A stretch of 64,000 nucleotides of DNA from Paenibacillus sp. KS-LC4 (GCF_036894955.1 NZ_CP145905.1:1867501-1931500); one strand, 5' to 3'. Positions 10,150-19,474 are shown, counted from the first letter of the stretch. Numbers and translations are program-made. Notes: generated by a model from the letters alone, not told the origin.

Positions 10150-10839
10150 ATGGAGCTACAGCGCCAATTCATACGTGATGTCCCACAGGAAGAACGTCCA
10201 AGAGAGCGATTGATGAAATATGGGGCCGAAGCGCTCAGTCACACGGAATTACTGGCCATTCTTTTGCGAACAGGCACGAAAAAGGAATCAGTTGTCCATC
10301 TTGCGGGTAATATCATGAAGGAATGCGGAAATTTGCGCAACCTAATGGATATGAGTCTGGAGGAGCTGACGGCTATTCGCGGCATCGGTCCGGCGAAAGC
10401 CATTCAATTGCGCGCGGGACTTGAGCTTGGACGCAGAGTGTCTCGTACGGGCAATGGCGAGGTTGTTACGGTGAAGCGACCAGAGGATGCGGCGAATTAT
10501 GTTATGGATGAGCTTCGTCATTTGAGGAAAGAGCATTTCGTCTGTCTTTTTCTCAATACGAAAAATCACATCATTGCTCAAGAGACGCTTTCGATGGGCA
10601 CGCTGAATGCCTCGCTCGTTCATCCAAGGGAAGTTTTTCGCGCGGCTATTAAATGCAGCAGCGCCTCGCTCATTTGTGTGCATAATCATCCGAGCGGCGA
10701 TCCTACGCCGAGTCCTGAAGACATTGCGCTAACGAAGCGGCTCGTTTCTGCTGGAGAGCTGGTAGGTATTGAAGTGCTGGATCATCTCGTTATTGGTGAT
10801 GGAAGGTTTATTAGTTTGAAGGAACAAGGCTACATGTAA
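10150..10839 (+). CDS. radC: RadC / JAB (MPN) domain protein
   Basis: N-terminal helix-hairpin-helix region (ELTAIRGIGPAKAIQLRAGLELG, here split by position 80-100) followed by a JAB1/MPN metal-binding domain with the HNHPSGDPTPSPED motif (H-x-H...D). Once thought to be a DNA-repair protein, RadC's actual role is unresolved; B. subtilis radC mutants show little phenotype. Length 229-231 aa is typical. Two starts are possible, ATG 10144 and ATG 10150; the AGCAGGG site abuts 10144, giving no spacing, but sits 6 nt from 10150, so 10150 is preferred. Confidence 0.93.
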   Translation: MELQRQFIRDVPQEERPRERLMKYGAEALSHTELLAILLRTGTKKESVVHLAGNIMKECGNLRNLMDMSLEELTAIRGIGPAKAIQLRAGLELGRRVSRTGNGEVVTVKRPEDAANYVMDELRHLRKEHFVCLFLNTKNHIIAQETLSMGTLNASLVHPREVFRAAIKCSSASLICVHNHPSGDPTPSPEDIALTKRLVSAGELVGIEVLDHLVIGDGRFISLKEQGYM

Positions 10840-10845
10840 TATAAT
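10816..10845 (+). promoter_or_regulatory. Candidate sigma-A promoter of mreB
   Basis: TTGAAG (10816-10821) and TATAAT (10840-10845), 18-bp spacer, overlapping the 3' end of radC, 37 bp before mreB. Would allow mreBCD-min expression independent of radC. Confidence 0.5.
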
Positions 10846-10881
10846 AAGAAGGATTGTGGCATTTCAGAAGGGAGCACTAAC

Positions 10882-11916
10882 ATGTTTGGTGGTTTATCGA
10901 AAGATCTTGGCATTGACTTGGGAACAGCTAATACTCTTGTGTACGTAAAAGGAAAAGGAATTGTCGTGAGGGAGCCGTCTGTGGTAGCCCTGCGTACCGA
11001 TACGAAAACGATAGAAGCAGTTGGCGAGCAAGCGAAAAAAATGATCGGCAGAACGCCGGGCAATATTCGCGCCGTACGTCCAATGAAGGATGGCGTCATT
11101 GCTGACTTTGAAACGACAGCAACGATGATTAAATATTTTATTCGTTCCGCGCAAAAGCAAAAATCTTTGTTTCCGCGCCATCCGAACGTTATGATTTGCG
11201 TGCCGTCTGGCATTACTGCAGTTGAGAAGCGCGCGGTTGAAGATGCAGCGAAGCAAGCAGGCGCACGTGAAGCTTATACGATTGAAGAACCGTTCGCAGC
11301 AGCGATTGGCGCCGATCTTCCGGTTTGGGAGCCTACGGGCAGCATGGTCGTTGATATTGGCGGCGGAACGACAGAGGTTGCAGTGATTTCGCTCGGCGGG
11401 ATTGTAACAAGCCGTTCGATTCGCGTCGCTGGGGATGAGATGGATGAGTCGATTATCCAATATATTAAACGCCTCTACAATTTGATGATTGGGGAACGTA
11501 CAGCAGAGCAGCTTAAGATGGATTTGGGTACAGCACTTCCGCTTGATCCTCCGGAATCGGTAGAAATTAGAGGCCGCGATCTCGTATCTGGCTTGCCTAA
11601 GACGCTTGCAATAACATCGGATGAAGTGAGCGAGGCGCTTGCGGATACGGTGACCGCTATTGTGGATGCCGTTAAAATCACGCTTGAAAAATGCCCGCCA
11701 GAGCTCTCTGCGGATATTATGGATCGCGGTATTGTATTGACAGGCGGCGGAGCACTGCTTCGCAATTTGGACAAGCTGCTGCAGCGCGAGACTGGCATGC
11801 CGGTCATTGTAGCGGAAAACCCGCTTGATTGCGTAGCAATAGGCACCGGCCGTTCGCTTGACCATATTCATTTATTCAAGAGCAGAGGCGGCTCAGGCGG
11901 CCGTTCGAAACGCTAG
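10882..11916 (+). CDS. mreB: Rod-shape-determining actin homologue MreB
   Basis: Cytoplasmic membrane-associated actin-fold ATPase that forms short moving filaments and organises the elongasome (RodA, PBPs, MreC/D). Nucleotide-binding motifs are clear: phosphate-1 [18 protein letters not shown] (residues 8-25), phosphate-2 [19 protein letters not shown], and adenosine motif [11 protein letters not shown]. Length 344 aa is normal. GAAGGGAG precedes ATG 10882. First gene of the mreBCD-minCD string; a candidate promoter sits immediately upstream. Confidence 0.97.
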   Translation: MFGGLSKDLGIDLGTANTLVYVKGKGIVVREPSVVALRTDTKTIEAVGEQAKKMIGRTPGNIRAVRPMKDGVIADFETTATMIKYFIRSAQKQKSLFPRHPNVMICVPSGITAVEKRAVEDAAKQAGAREAYTIEEPFAAAIGADLPVWEPTGSMVVDIGGGTTEVAVISLGGIVTSRSIRVAGDEMDESIIQYIKRLYNLMIGERTAEQLKMDLGTALPLDPPESVEIRGRDLVSGLPKTLAITSDEVSEALADTVTAIVDAVKITLEKCPPELSADIMDRGIVLTGGGALLRNLDKLLQRETGMPVIVAENPLDCVAIGTGRSLDHIHLFKSRGGSGGRSKR

Positions 11917-11968
11917 AAGAGCTTCCTGCCAATTTGGCAAAAAATGAAAATGTGATTAGAACAGGCAG

Positions 11969-12850
11969 GTGATCGAGCTGTTTAAGCTGTTTAGAAATAA
12001 GCGCATGTTTATGCTTATGTTCGGGTTTATTCTGTTCATTGTGGTCATCGGCTTCTCGCTAAGTGACCGTAAGGAGCTGAGTATGCCGGAGAAATTTATC
12101 GGAGATTCAGTCGGATTCGTTCAGCAATGGTTTTATGTGCCCGCTGCTTCAATAGCGGGTTTCTTTGAGGATATTAGCAATCTCAGGGAGATTTATGAGG
12201 AGAATGAACAGCTTAGACTGACAGCAGCTGCCTATGCCCGCGACAAAATCGGCTATAACTTTCTGCAAGAAGATAATGAGCGCTTGCAGAAAGAGCTCAA
12301 TTTCACAGAGCAGCAGAAAAAAATAAACAATTACAACTACCGCATTGCCCATGTCATTGCCGTTGACAATAATCCATACAGCAAGACGCTGGAAATCAAT
12401 TTAGGCTCGCTGAATGGCATTAAGCAAAATATGGCGGTTACAACCATTGACGGCATTATCGGTATTGTCAGCCAGGTAAGGCCGAATACAGCAACGGTCA
12501 TGCCGATTACGGAGCTAGATGAAAAGTCGCCTACTTCAAATGCGATTGCGGCGACTATTCTTGGCAAAAGCGACTCTTTCGGAGTGGTTACCAGCTACGA
12601 TGATGAGACGCAGCGCTTGATTATGACGAGAATCGGGGAAAACGACAAAATGATCGTCGGTGATCTGGTCGTTACCTCAGGGAGCGACAGCGTCTACCCG
12701 CGCGGTCTTGTGATTGGAACGGTAGAGACAAAGGAAGTAGGCAATTTTGGCTTGACGTATACAGCTTCAATTGAGATGGCGGCAAATTTGAACCAGCTTA
12801 AAGAAGTGTTTGTCGTCGAGGTGTCTGCGTCGGAGGATGCGGGGAAATGA
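11969..12850 (+). CDS. mreC: Rod-shape-determining protein MreC
   Basis: Bitopic membrane protein whose extracytoplasmic beta domain scaffolds peptidoglycan synthases. One N-terminal transmembrane helix (about 13-31, FMLMFGFILFIVVIGFSL), a coiled coil (about 70-115, with EENEQLRLTAAAYARDK and ERLQKELNF), then two beta-barrel halves including VIAVDNNPYSKTLEIN and IGIVSQVRPNTATVMPI. 293 aa is typical. The start is GTG 11969 with a weak upstream site; ATG 12004 is a less likely alternative because it would remove the positive N-terminus. Overlaps mreD by 4 bp. Confidence 0.93.
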   Translation: MIELFKLFRNKRMFMLMFGFILFIVVIGFSLSDRKELSMPEKFIGDSVGFVQQWFYVPAASIAGFFEDISNLREIYEENEQLRLTAAAYARDKIGYNFLQEDNERLQKELNFTEQQKKINNYNYRIAHVIAVDNNPYSKTLEINLGSLNGIKQNMAVTTIDGIIGIVSQVRPNTATVMPITELDEKSPTSNAIAATILGKSDSFGVVTSYDDETQRLIMTRIGENDKMIVGDLVVTSGSDSVYPRGLVIGTVETKEVGNFGLTYTASIEMAANLNQLKEVFVVEVSASEDAGK

Positions 12851-13380
12851 GTATGATGAGCACGAATCGGCTTATCCTGCTGTTGTTTTTGCTTTTTGTT
12901 ATTGAAGGCAGCGTTATGCCTTGGATTATTCCGGTTGATTATGCGGGAAAAATTATACCGCATTTTAGCTTTGTTTTTGTATTATATGCTGCGCTGTATA
13001 GCGGTCGCCATCGGGCACTGATGTTTGGCATAGGTATTGGACTTATTCAGGATATCGTCTACTATGGTCATTTGCTCGGCGTACATACGTTCATGATGGG
13101 GCTAATCGGTTATTTTGCCGGACTTCTGTTCGATCGCCGCCGCAGCACGCTGCTTACTTGTCTGTCCGTCATTGGCTTTGCGTGTATTGCTTATGATTCA
13201 GCTGTTTATTTTATTTATTCGCTTTTTCGATTGACGGAGGAATCGTATGCTTTCGCGCTGCTGGATCATATTTTGCCTAGCTTATTTTTGCAGCTTGCCT
13301 TTGCTTTGGTTATTTATGTGCCCGTTCGCAAGCTGTATGAGCAGGATGCAAAGCTAAATCAGGATCAGGATGAGGAATAA
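12847..13380 (+). CDS. mreD: Rod-shape-determining membrane protein MreD
   Basis: Polytopic protein of 177 residues with about five hydrophobic helices, partner of MreC in the elongasome. The order mreB-mreC-mreD and the ATGA overlap with mreC support the call; within the sequence, the NRLILLLFLLFVIEGSVMPW start and the GLIQDIVYYGHLLGVHTFMMGLIGYF segment (written here in pieces) are characteristic of MreD, where the conserved D and G lie in a re-entrant loop. Ends 65 bp before minC. Confidence 0.9.
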   Translation: MSMMSTNRLILLLFLLFVIEGSVMPWIIPVDYAGKIIPHFSFVFVLYAALYSGRHRALMFGIGIGLIQDIVYYGHLLGVHTFMMGLIGYFAGLLFDRRRSTLLTCLSVIGFACIAYDSAVYFIYSLFRLTEESYAFALLDHILPSLFLQLAFALVIYVPVRKLYEQDAKLNQDQDEE

Positions 13381-13445
13381 ATTGGTGGTTAAAGCAGGAA
13401 TTCGATTGTTTCGAAAAGAATGCAATACGTTGGGGAGGGACAATC

Positions 13446-14111
13446 GTGGCCGAAAAGCAGCATATTATGATTAAAGGCGTCAAGGAAGGTCTCGTGTTCC
13501 TTCTCGACGATAGTTGTGAGCTTGATTTATTACTCGATGAGCTGCACTACAAGCTGGAGAAAACCCATCAGCAGCTGCTCACCGGCCCGCTCGTGCACGT
13601 CCATGTCAAGCTAGGCAGCAGACAGCTTGACGATGAGGATAAAGAACGGATTCGATCGGTTATTCGCACGCAGGGCAATCTGATTGTACAATCGGTAGAA
13701 TCGGAGCCGCCGGCAGGCAGTCAGCCGCAGGCACCGCCACCCGGCATTCAGCTCCTTAGCGGAATTATCCGATCGGGTCAAACGATAGAGCGTGAAGGCG
13801 ATTTGCTGCTGACGGGGGATGTGAACCCGGGAGGAACAATTATCAGCACCGGCGATATTTATGTGATGGGCGCGCTGCGTGGTGTCGCTCATGCTGGTGT
13901 TAGCGGAAGAACGGATGTTATTATTGCGGCCTCACTGATGCGGCCGACACAATTGCGCATAGCAGATATCATCAGCAGGCCGCCGGAGGAATGGATGTCG
14001 GGCGACCTTGCGATGGAGTTTGCTTTTTTGAATGAGGGAACGATGCAAATGGATAAAATTTCGCAATTATACCGTTTACGCAATAATCCGATTATGTTAA
14101 GAGGGGTGTAA
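13446..14111 (+). CDS. minC: Septum-site-determining protein MinC
   Basis: Cytoplasmic inhibitor of FtsZ assembly, brought to the poles by MinD. N-terminal FtsZ-interacting domain (about 1-100) and a C-terminal right-handed beta-helix (about 105-210) with the repeated glycine-rich turns GDLLLTGDVNPGGTI and TGDIYVMGALRGVAHAG that bind MinD. 221 aa is typical. The start is GTG 13446 after GGGGAGGG. Three bases separate it from minD. Confidence 0.95.
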   Translation: MAEKQHIMIKGVKEGLVFLLDDSCELDLLLDELHYKLEKTHQQLLTGPLVHVHVKLGSRQLDDEDKERIRSVIRTQGNLIVQSVESEPPAGSQPQAPPPGIQLLSGIIRSGQTIEREGDLLLTGDVNPGGTIISTGDIYVMGALRGVAHAGVSGRTDVIIAASLMRPTQLRIADIISRPPEEWMSGDLAMEFAFLNEGTMQMDKISQLYRLRNNPIMLRGV

Positions 14112-14114
14112 CTT

Positions 14115-14906
14115 ATGGGAGAAGCGATTGTTGTCACATCTGGAAAAGGCGGCGTTGGCAAAACGACTACGACTGCGAATCTGGGAACGGCACTGGCTCT
14201 GCTTGGCAAGAAGGTATGTATGGTTGACACCGACATCGGACTGCGTAATTTGGATGTTGTTATGGGACTGGAAAATCGCATCATTTATGATCTAATAGAT
14301 GTGGCAGAAGGTCGGTGCCGTTTGAATCAAGCGCTGATCAAGGATAAACGCTTTGACGAGCTGTATATGCTTCCAGCTGCCCAAACAAAGGACAAAAATG
14401 ATGTATCGCCCGAACAAGTCAAAGACATGGTGCTGGAGCTGAAGAAGGAATTTGATTATGTCGTTATTGATTGCCCGGCCGGAATTGAACAGGGCTTCCG
14501 CAATGCGGTTGCGGGCGCGGATCGCGCTATCGTAATTACGACCCCAGAAAATGCGGCAGTCCGCGATGCGGATCGGGTAATTGGCCTGCTTGAGAAGGAG
14601 GGCATCGCTGCCAAAATCATCATTAACCGTATTCGTCAGAACATGGTGAAAAGCGGGGAAATGCTTGATATTGATGAAATTTGTCAGGTGCTCGCCGTTG
14701 ATTTGCTCGGTATCGTGCCGGATGATGAGAAGGTTATTAAATCCGCGAATACAGGCGAGCCGACGGTGATGGACCCTTCGTCGCGGGCGGCGATTGCTTA
14801 CCGCAACATTGCCCGCCGTATTTTGGGCGATATGGTTCCACTCATGCTGTTAGATGAGAAGGCAGGCGCCTTCAAACGGTTCCGCAAGTTTTTGGGAATA
14901 GGATGA
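14115..14906 (+). CDS. minD: Septum-site-determining ATPase MinD
   Basis: ParA-type membrane-associated ATPase that recruits MinC to block polar division. Deviant Walker A KGGVGKT at residues 11-17, Walker A' DTDIGLRNLD, Walker B VVIDCPAGIE, and a C-terminal amphipathic membrane-targeting helix AFKRFRKFLGIG. 263 aa is typical. No MinE is present, as expected in a Bacillales DivIVA system. Directly follows minC and precedes rodA by 7 bp. Confidence 0.97.
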   Translation: MGEAIVVTSGKGGVGKTTTTANLGTALALLGKKVCMVDTDIGLRNLDVVMGLENRIIYDLIDVAEGRCRLNQALIKDKRFDELYMLPAAQTKDKNDVSPEQVKDMVLELKKEFDYVVIDCPAGIEQGFRNAVAGADRAIVITTPENAAVRDADRVIGLLEKEGIAAKIIINRIRQNMVKSGEMLDIDEICQVLAVDLLGIVPDDEKVIKSANTGEPTVMDPSSRAAIAYRNIARRILGDMVPLMLLDEKAGAFKRFRKFLGIG

Positions 14907-14913
14907 TTGCATT

Positions 14914-16059
14914 GTGCTGAATAAATTTAAAAAAATTGACTGGGGCATCGTTGCAATTCTAGTTTGTCTAATGGTTATTAGCTTGTTTGTAATATATAGT
15001 GCTACTTGGGACAATTCGCAATATGCTACATCAACTGAAAAAATGGCTATTTTTTATGGTGTTGGTTTTTTTATCACGATTTTTGCCGCTCTTTTTGATT
15101 ACCGAATTTTGCTCAAAACCTGGCATATCTTATATGGCTTTGGCGTCGCTTTGCTGATCACCGTGTATTTTTTTGGATCTGTTATCAATGGAGCAAAAGG
15201 CTGGTTCAAACTCGGAAGCTTCTCTTTTCAACCGGCTGAAATCATGAAAATTTTTCTGATTATCGGGATTGCCTACATTATGGGACGAAGAAAAGGCGAT
15301 AGATTAGGGTTTTCTCAAGATTTATTACCGATAGCGACTTTTTCCCTATTTCCGTTTGCGCTCGTCATGATGCAGCCTGATTTAGGAAATGCGATTATTT
15401 ATCTCGTAATTGTGCTCGGAATGCTTTGGATTGGCAATGTTAAATATAAGCATGTTCTCTTAGGTCTTGCTGTTGTTGTTGGCGGTTTAATCCTGTTCAT
15501 GACGCTGTTTAATATGTTCAATACGGAAATATATACTTATTTGAAAGAAAAAGAATTAACGCACTGGTACAATCGGATTAATACGTTCATGCATCCAGAG
15601 CAAGCCTCTGCTGATGCGAGCTATCAATCTCAAAATGCCAAAATAGCCATAGGCTCAGGCGGGCTTACGGGTGATGGTTATTTGCAGGGCGAGATGAAAA
15701 ACGGGAAGTTCATCCCTTATCCGTACTCCGATTCCATATTTGCTGTTATTGGCGAGGAGTTTGGTTTTCAGGGTGCAGCCGTATTGTTGCTGCTGTATTT
15801 TCTACTCATTTACCGCATTATAATAATTGCCTTCAAATGTCATGATTTGCGCGCCGCCTATATGACAATAGGCATTGCCTCTATGTTCGTATTTCAGATT
15901 TTCCAAAACATTGGCATGATGATCGGCTTAATGCCGATTACCGGCATCACGCTACCATTCATCAGCTACGGCGGCACTTCACTGCTGCTCAATATGATAT
16001 GTATCGGCATTGTAATGAGCATAAAGGCTCATCAGGAAGTTTATGAGCTGGCTGAATAA
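14914..16059 (+). CDS. rodA: SEDS-family peptidoglycan glycosyltransferase, RodA-like
   Basis: About ten membrane helices, belonging to the FtsW/RodA/SpoVE (SEDS) family that polymerises glycan strands from lipid II with a partner class B PBP. Conserved segments include GAKGWFKLGSFSFQPAEIMK, MQPDLGNAI, the extracellular loop AIGSGGLTGDGY, and the C-terminal signature GLMPITGITLPFISYGGTS. The catalytic-loop Asp homologue is plausibly in PYPYSDSIFAVIGEE. Start GTG 14914. Its DNA is noticeably more AT-rich than minD upstream. B. subtilis lacks a SEDS gene here; its position after minD and the mre genes argues for the elongation (RodA) role rather than FtsW or SpoVE. Confidence 0.9.
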   Translation: MLNKFKKIDWGIVAILVCLMVISLFVIYSATWDNSQYATSTEKMAIFYGVGFFITIFAALFDYRILLKTWHILYGFGVALLITVYFFGSVINGAKGWFKLGSFSFQPAEIMKIFLIIGIAYIMGRRKGDRLGFSQDLLPIATFSLFPFALVMMQPDLGNAIIYLVIVLGMLWIGNVKYKHVLLGLAVVVGGLILFMTLFNMFNTEIYTYLKEKELTHWYNRINTFMHPEQASADASYQSQNAKIAIGSGGLTGDGYLQGEMKNGKFIPYPYSDSIFAVIGEEFGFQGAAVLLLLYFLLIYRIIIIAFKCHDLRAAYMTIGIASMFVFQIFQNIGMMIGLMPITGITLPFISYGGTSLLLNMICIGIVMSIKAHQEVYELAE

Positions 16060-16090
16060 TGGCTGAATAACCACATAGCTGCTTGGCAGG

Positions 16091-16130
16091 GCGCTGCAAT
16101 TCTCTGGGAAGGGAAGGCAGCGTTCTTTTT
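16091..16130 (+). terminator. Probable terminator after rodA
   Basis: Short stem CGCTGC (16092-16097) / GCAGCG (16117-16122), possibly extended by inner TTC/GAA pairs, then TTCTTTTTCTTTTT. The stem is weaker than others here. Confidence 0.5.
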
Positions 16131-16224
16131 CTTTTTGCCTGCTGAATTTGCATACTTGTCCGTTTTTCCTCATAAGGATGTAGAAGGAAACAAGCTCTCT
16201 GATAAGCGAGAGGGGGAGGAACGG

Positions 16225-17163
16225 ATGATGGATACGAAGGAAGCGGTGCGAAGGCGCCGTGAAGAGAAAATTAGACGATTAATGGAGCAGCCCGTTCGGG
16301 ATGGTTTCATGCAAGAGCAGCTTTCAAGAGCGGAATACAGCGTACCCGCTGCGCCTCCGCACTATCCGCCATTGGATGAGGAGGAGCGGGACCCCGAGAA
16401 ATTGTGGAAGGAAAGCCCTAATCCTTGGGATGGGTGGACGCAGATACAGGATAATCAGCGAAGTCGGACGAGCCGCATGGATTATCGTTATGGACATTCG
16501 TCAGAAGAACCGCCGTATGCGGAACCGCCAAAAGGAGGACGACCACATCCCTTCCTTCGCGAGCTGCGCTGGAAAATAATTGCGGCTGCTGTATTGTTCG
16601 CTGGCATATGGGGTCTATACCAGATTGATGAGAAGTGGGCGATGGAGAGCCGGGCTTATGTAGCGCAGGCCCTACATGATGAGCTGGATTTTGCCAGTGC
16701 GGCAAAATGGTATAAGGAAACGTTTGCCGGAGCACCGACGTTTATTCCGATTTTTCAAGAGGCGCAGAAGGAGGCAACTGCTGCGGAAGGCGCAGTTAAT
16801 CTGCCTATTGTTGCTCCGCTTGAGGGCGGTGCTATCGTACGTACCTTTGCCGAGCTGCTAAACGGTGTCGAGCTTGCGGGCTCATCGGAGGAAGCGGTAA
16901 ATGCGGTAGAGACAGGCAGAGTGCTTGTTGTCTCGGAGCCATCGGATAATGGGGTAACCGTCGTCGTTCAGCATGCGGATGCTCGAGTCAGCGTATATGG
17001 CAAGCTAGGGTATGCAACAGTTGACGTGAATGATTGGGTGGAAGCGGGCGATCAGGTGGGGAGCCTGCGCAGGGCAAGCGGTGAGGAGCCGAGCCTGCTT
17101 TATTTTGCAATTAAGCAAAACGACCGTTATATTGATCCGGTAAGCGTGATCCCGCTTGGTTAA
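16225..17163 (+). CDS. spoIVFA: Stage IV sporulation protein FA-like, degenerate LytM/M23 domain
   Basis: A 312-residue bitopic protein: charged N-terminal cytosolic part (many Arg/Glu), a transmembrane helix (WKIIAAAVLFAGIWGLYQI) and a C-terminal peptidase-M23 (LytM) fold. Metal ligands are missing: the canonical H-x-H near the end is replaced by LLYFAIK, leaving only QHADARVSVYGKL recognisable, so it is a scaffold rather than a peptidase. In B. subtilis, SpoIVFA anchors and holds SpoIVFB inactive in the outer forespore membrane until SpoIVB cleaves it. Synteny (minD side, spoIVFB next with 8-bp overlap) fixes the identity. The frame is open upstream from 16135, but AGGGGGAGGA (16211-16220) sits just before ATG 16225/16228. 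Confidence 0.88.
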   Translation: MMDTKEAVRRRREEKIRRLMEQPVRDGFMQEQLSRAEYSVPAAPPHYPPLDEEERDPEKLWKESPNPWDGWTQIQDNQRSRTSRMDYRYGHSSEEPPYAEPPKGGRPHPFLRELRWKIIAAAVLFAGIWGLYQIDEKWAMESRAYVAQALHDELDFASAAKWYKETFAGAPTFIPIFQEAQKEATAAEGAVNLPIVAPLEGGAIVRTFAELLNGVELAGSSEEAVNAVETGRVLVVSEPSDNGVTVVVQHADARVSVYGKLGYATVDVNDWVEAGDQVGSLRRASGEEPSLLYFAIKQNDRYIDPVSVIPLG

Positions 17164-18037
17164 ATGGAGGGGCATTCGCTGGTCGGTGCATCCGTTGTTT
17201 GTGCTGGTAATGGCGGCCTCTGTATTAACAGGTTATTTTATCGAGCTGTTCACCTTGTTTTTAATCGTAATTGTCCATGAGGCTGGGCATGTGCTGGTGG
17301 CGCGTTATTTTGGCTGGCATATTCGTGAGGTTAAGCTGCTGCCTTTCGGCGGTGTGGCTGAAGTGGAGGATGCAGGCAGCCTTCCCGCTGGTGAGGATGC
17401 GCTTGTTGCGATAGCCGGGCCGCTGCAAAATGTATGGATGGGACTAGCTGCTTGGGGCCTCGGCCAGCTCGGATTATGGGACCCCGAATGGTCGGCCTAT
17501 GTCGTTCAGGCAAATATGATGATTGGCTTATTTAATTTATTGCCGATTTATCCGCTTGATGGCGGGAAGCTGCTGCAAGCGGCCCTTAGCTATAGCTTGA
17601 GCTTTTTTAGCGTCATGCGCTGGACGGCACGCATAAGCCTTGTGCTCAGCAGCTTCATGATCGTCGTTTCGCTGCTTGGGCTGCTGCGTCCCGGCGGCAA
17701 TATTCAAATCAATCTGCTCATCATTGGAACTTTTCTGTTTATGACAAACTGGACCTATAATCGGAGCATCCCGTATTTATTCATTCGGTTTCTCATGCAT
17801 CGCGACCAGGTCGCTATCCGCAAAATGGCGCAGGGTGTGCTTGCCAGCCCTATCGTGGTGGATGGCAGGCAATCTGCGGTATATGCTGTTCGTTTGCTTT
17901 GGCGCGAGCGGTATCACCTGTTTTATATTATGGAGCGAGGCTCCAGCATTGCCAAGGTAGCTCCAGAGAAGCGTGTTGTTGACCGTTATTTGCTTGAGCG
18001 GAATCCGAACCGCCCTGTTATTGAGCTTCTTCCTTAA
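17156..18037 (+). CDS. spoIVFB: SpoIVFB site-2 intramembrane metalloprotease
   Basis: Membrane-embedded zinc protease that releases active sigma-K from pro-sigma-K in the mother cell. HEAGH (41-45) supplies the zinc-binding HExxH and the second motif NLLPIYPLDGG supplies the third ligand Asp. Two further family marks are KLLPFGGVAEVE and IAGPLQNVWM. The C-terminal ~80 residues correspond to the CBS-like domain that responds to ATP in B. subtilis. Start is TTG 17156 inside the end of spoIVFA; the N-terminus MVKWRGIRWSVHP aligns with the known protein, so this unusual start is credible. Translational coupling with spoIVFA is likely. The pro-sigma-K substrate gene is not in this window. Confidence 0.95.
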   Translation: MVKWRGIRWSVHPLFVLVMAASVLTGYFIELFTLFLIVIVHEAGHVLVARYFGWHIREVKLLPFGGVAEVEDAGSLPAGEDALVAIAGPLQNVWMGLAAWGLGQLGLWDPEWSAYVVQANMMIGLFNLLPIYPLDGGKLLQAALSYSLSFFSVMRWTARISLVLSSFMIVVSLLGLLRPGGNIQINLLIIGTFLFMTNWTYNRSIPYLFIRFLMHRDQVAIRKMAQGVLASPIVVDGRQSAVYAVRLLWRERYHLFYIMERGSSIAKVAPEKRVVDRYLLERNPNRPVIELLP

Positions 18038-18124
18038 AGGGACAAAAAAACAGATAAGGAACTCCCGCCGCGACTTGTGTTAATATAAAAGAAAACGTGA
18101 GAGCTGGCGGGTGATGTTTGAGAG

Positions 18125-19372
18125 ATGAAGCAAATGTTAATGCACAGTGACGGAGAAATGCTTCAAACAGCTGTTTTGCAGGATGGCCGACTCATGGAAT
18201 TTTTTATGGAACGGTCGGAGAAAAGCGGCCTCGTAGGCAACGTCTACAAAGGTCGTGTCATTAATGTGCTGCCTGGCATGCAGGCGGCGTTCGTAGATAT
18301 TGGTCTAGGCAAAAATGCGTTTCTCTATATAGATGATTTATTGCATCCCAATCTGGAGAAGCAGCCGGAAATTAAGCCTTCAATTGAAGAGCTGGTGCGG
18401 CCAGGTCAAGAGCTGCTTGTACAGGTGATGAAGGAGCCGCTGGGCGGCAAAGGAGCAAGGGTGACGACCCACTTTACTTTGCCGGGGCGCTGGCTGGTGC
18501 TCATGCCGCAGGCTGGGTATGTAGGTGTCTCACGAAAAATCGCTGCCGAACGCGAGCGTGTGAGACTGCGCGATGTCGGCGAGCAGCTGCTTCAAGGCGA
18601 GGAAGGCATTATCCTCCGAACGGCTGCTTCAGGCGAGTCCGAGCAGTCGCTGGCTGCTGATGTTGCCCAGCTTCGCGCCAGCTGGGAGCGTATATTAAGC
18701 CAAGCCGCGGAGGCGAAAGCACCAGCAGGCCTGCATATGGAGGCGGGGCTGCTGCGGCGAATCGTCCGCGATACGATAGATATGAAAGTGGAAGAGGTAT
18801 GGATTGATGATGCATCTCGCCTGCAAGAAGCAGCTGCGCTGTTGCGGGAAATGACGCCGCAGCTCGAAAAACGGCTCAAGCTGTATGACCCGGCTGCTCC
18901 GCGTTCTCTATTTGATGCGTTTGATGTCACTCGGCAGGTGCATGAAGCATTTCAACCGAATATTCGGCTGGCAAGCGGCGGCTCTCTAGTGTGGGGAGAG
19001 ACGGAAGCTTTAACCGTTATTGACGTGAATACGGGAAAATTCACAGGTGCTACCAATTTAGAGGATACCGTGTTCCGTACGAATATGGAGGCAGCGGATG
19101 AAATTGCCCGGCTGCTGCGGCTGCGTGATGTGGGCGGCATTATTATTATTGATTTTATTGATATGGAAACTGAACCAAACCGCGAGCGGATTATGGCGCG
19201 ACTGAATGAGTGGGCGAGGCTGGACCCGACAAAATGCTCGGTCGTTGGTTGGACAAGACTGGGTCTTATGGAAATGACCCGCAAAAAAGCGCGGGAGGGT
19301 GCTGCGGGCCAGCTAACAGAGCGCTGTCCATGCTGCGGAGGAAGCGGCAGGCAGGGGCAAGTTAAAGTCTAG
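18125..19372 (+). CDS. rng: Ribonuclease E/G family endoribonuclease
   Basis: 415-residue RNase E/G-type endonuclease for rRNA and mRNA processing. It has an N-terminal S1 RNA-binding domain (about 35-125, starting GNVYKGRVINVLPGMQAAF), the catalytic aspartates D300 (in TVIDVNTGK) and D343 (in IIIIDFIDME), and a C-terminal zinc-link motif CPCCGGSGR (401-409). The 43-residue spacing of the two Asp equals that in E. coli RNase E. B. subtilis has no RNase E and relies on RNase Y; many Paenibacillaceae and clostridia carry this gene before rplU, as here. It ends at a bidirectional terminator. Confidence 0.94.
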   Translation: MKQMLMHSDGEMLQTAVLQDGRLMEFFMERSEKSGLVGNVYKGRVINVLPGMQAAFVDIGLGKNAFLYIDDLLHPNLEKQPEIKPSIEELVRPGQELLVQVMKEPLGGKGARVTTHFTLPGRWLVLMPQAGYVGVSRKIAAERERVRLRDVGEQLLQGEEGIILRTAASGESEQSLAADVAQLRASWERILSQAAEAKAPAGLHMEAGLLRRIVRDTIDMKVEEVWIDDASRLQEAAALLREMTPQLEKRLKLYDPAAPRSLFDAFDVTRQVHEAFQPNIRLASGGSLVWGETEALTVIDVNTGKFTGATNLEDTVFRTNMEAADEIARLLRLRDVGGIIIIDFIDMETEPNRERIMARLNEWARLDPTKCSVVGWTRLGLMEMTRKKAREGAAGQLTERCPCCGGSGRQGQVKV

Positions 19373-19412
19373 CTATGCAAAAAGTGGGATAGCGTTTAGG
19401 TGCGCGACAAAT

Positions 19413-19457
19413 AAAACGACCGATGAAGGGGAGCATATCACCTTCGTCGGTCGTTTT
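19413..19457. terminator. Bidirectional intrinsic terminator
   Basis: Perfect 17-bp stem AAAACGACCGATGAAGG (19413-19429) / CCTTCGTCGGTCGTTTT (19441-19457); A-run on one side and T-run on the other serve both rng (+) and the convergent effector-domain gene (-). Confidence 0.9.
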
Positions 19458-19474
19458 TACTTTGATTTGGCGAG

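Noticed and set aside
10894-11871. 325-residue open frame on the minus strand opposite mreB
   Set aside because: Shadow of a strongly conserved gene; Arg/Cys/Asn-rich composition without domains and no ribosome site.
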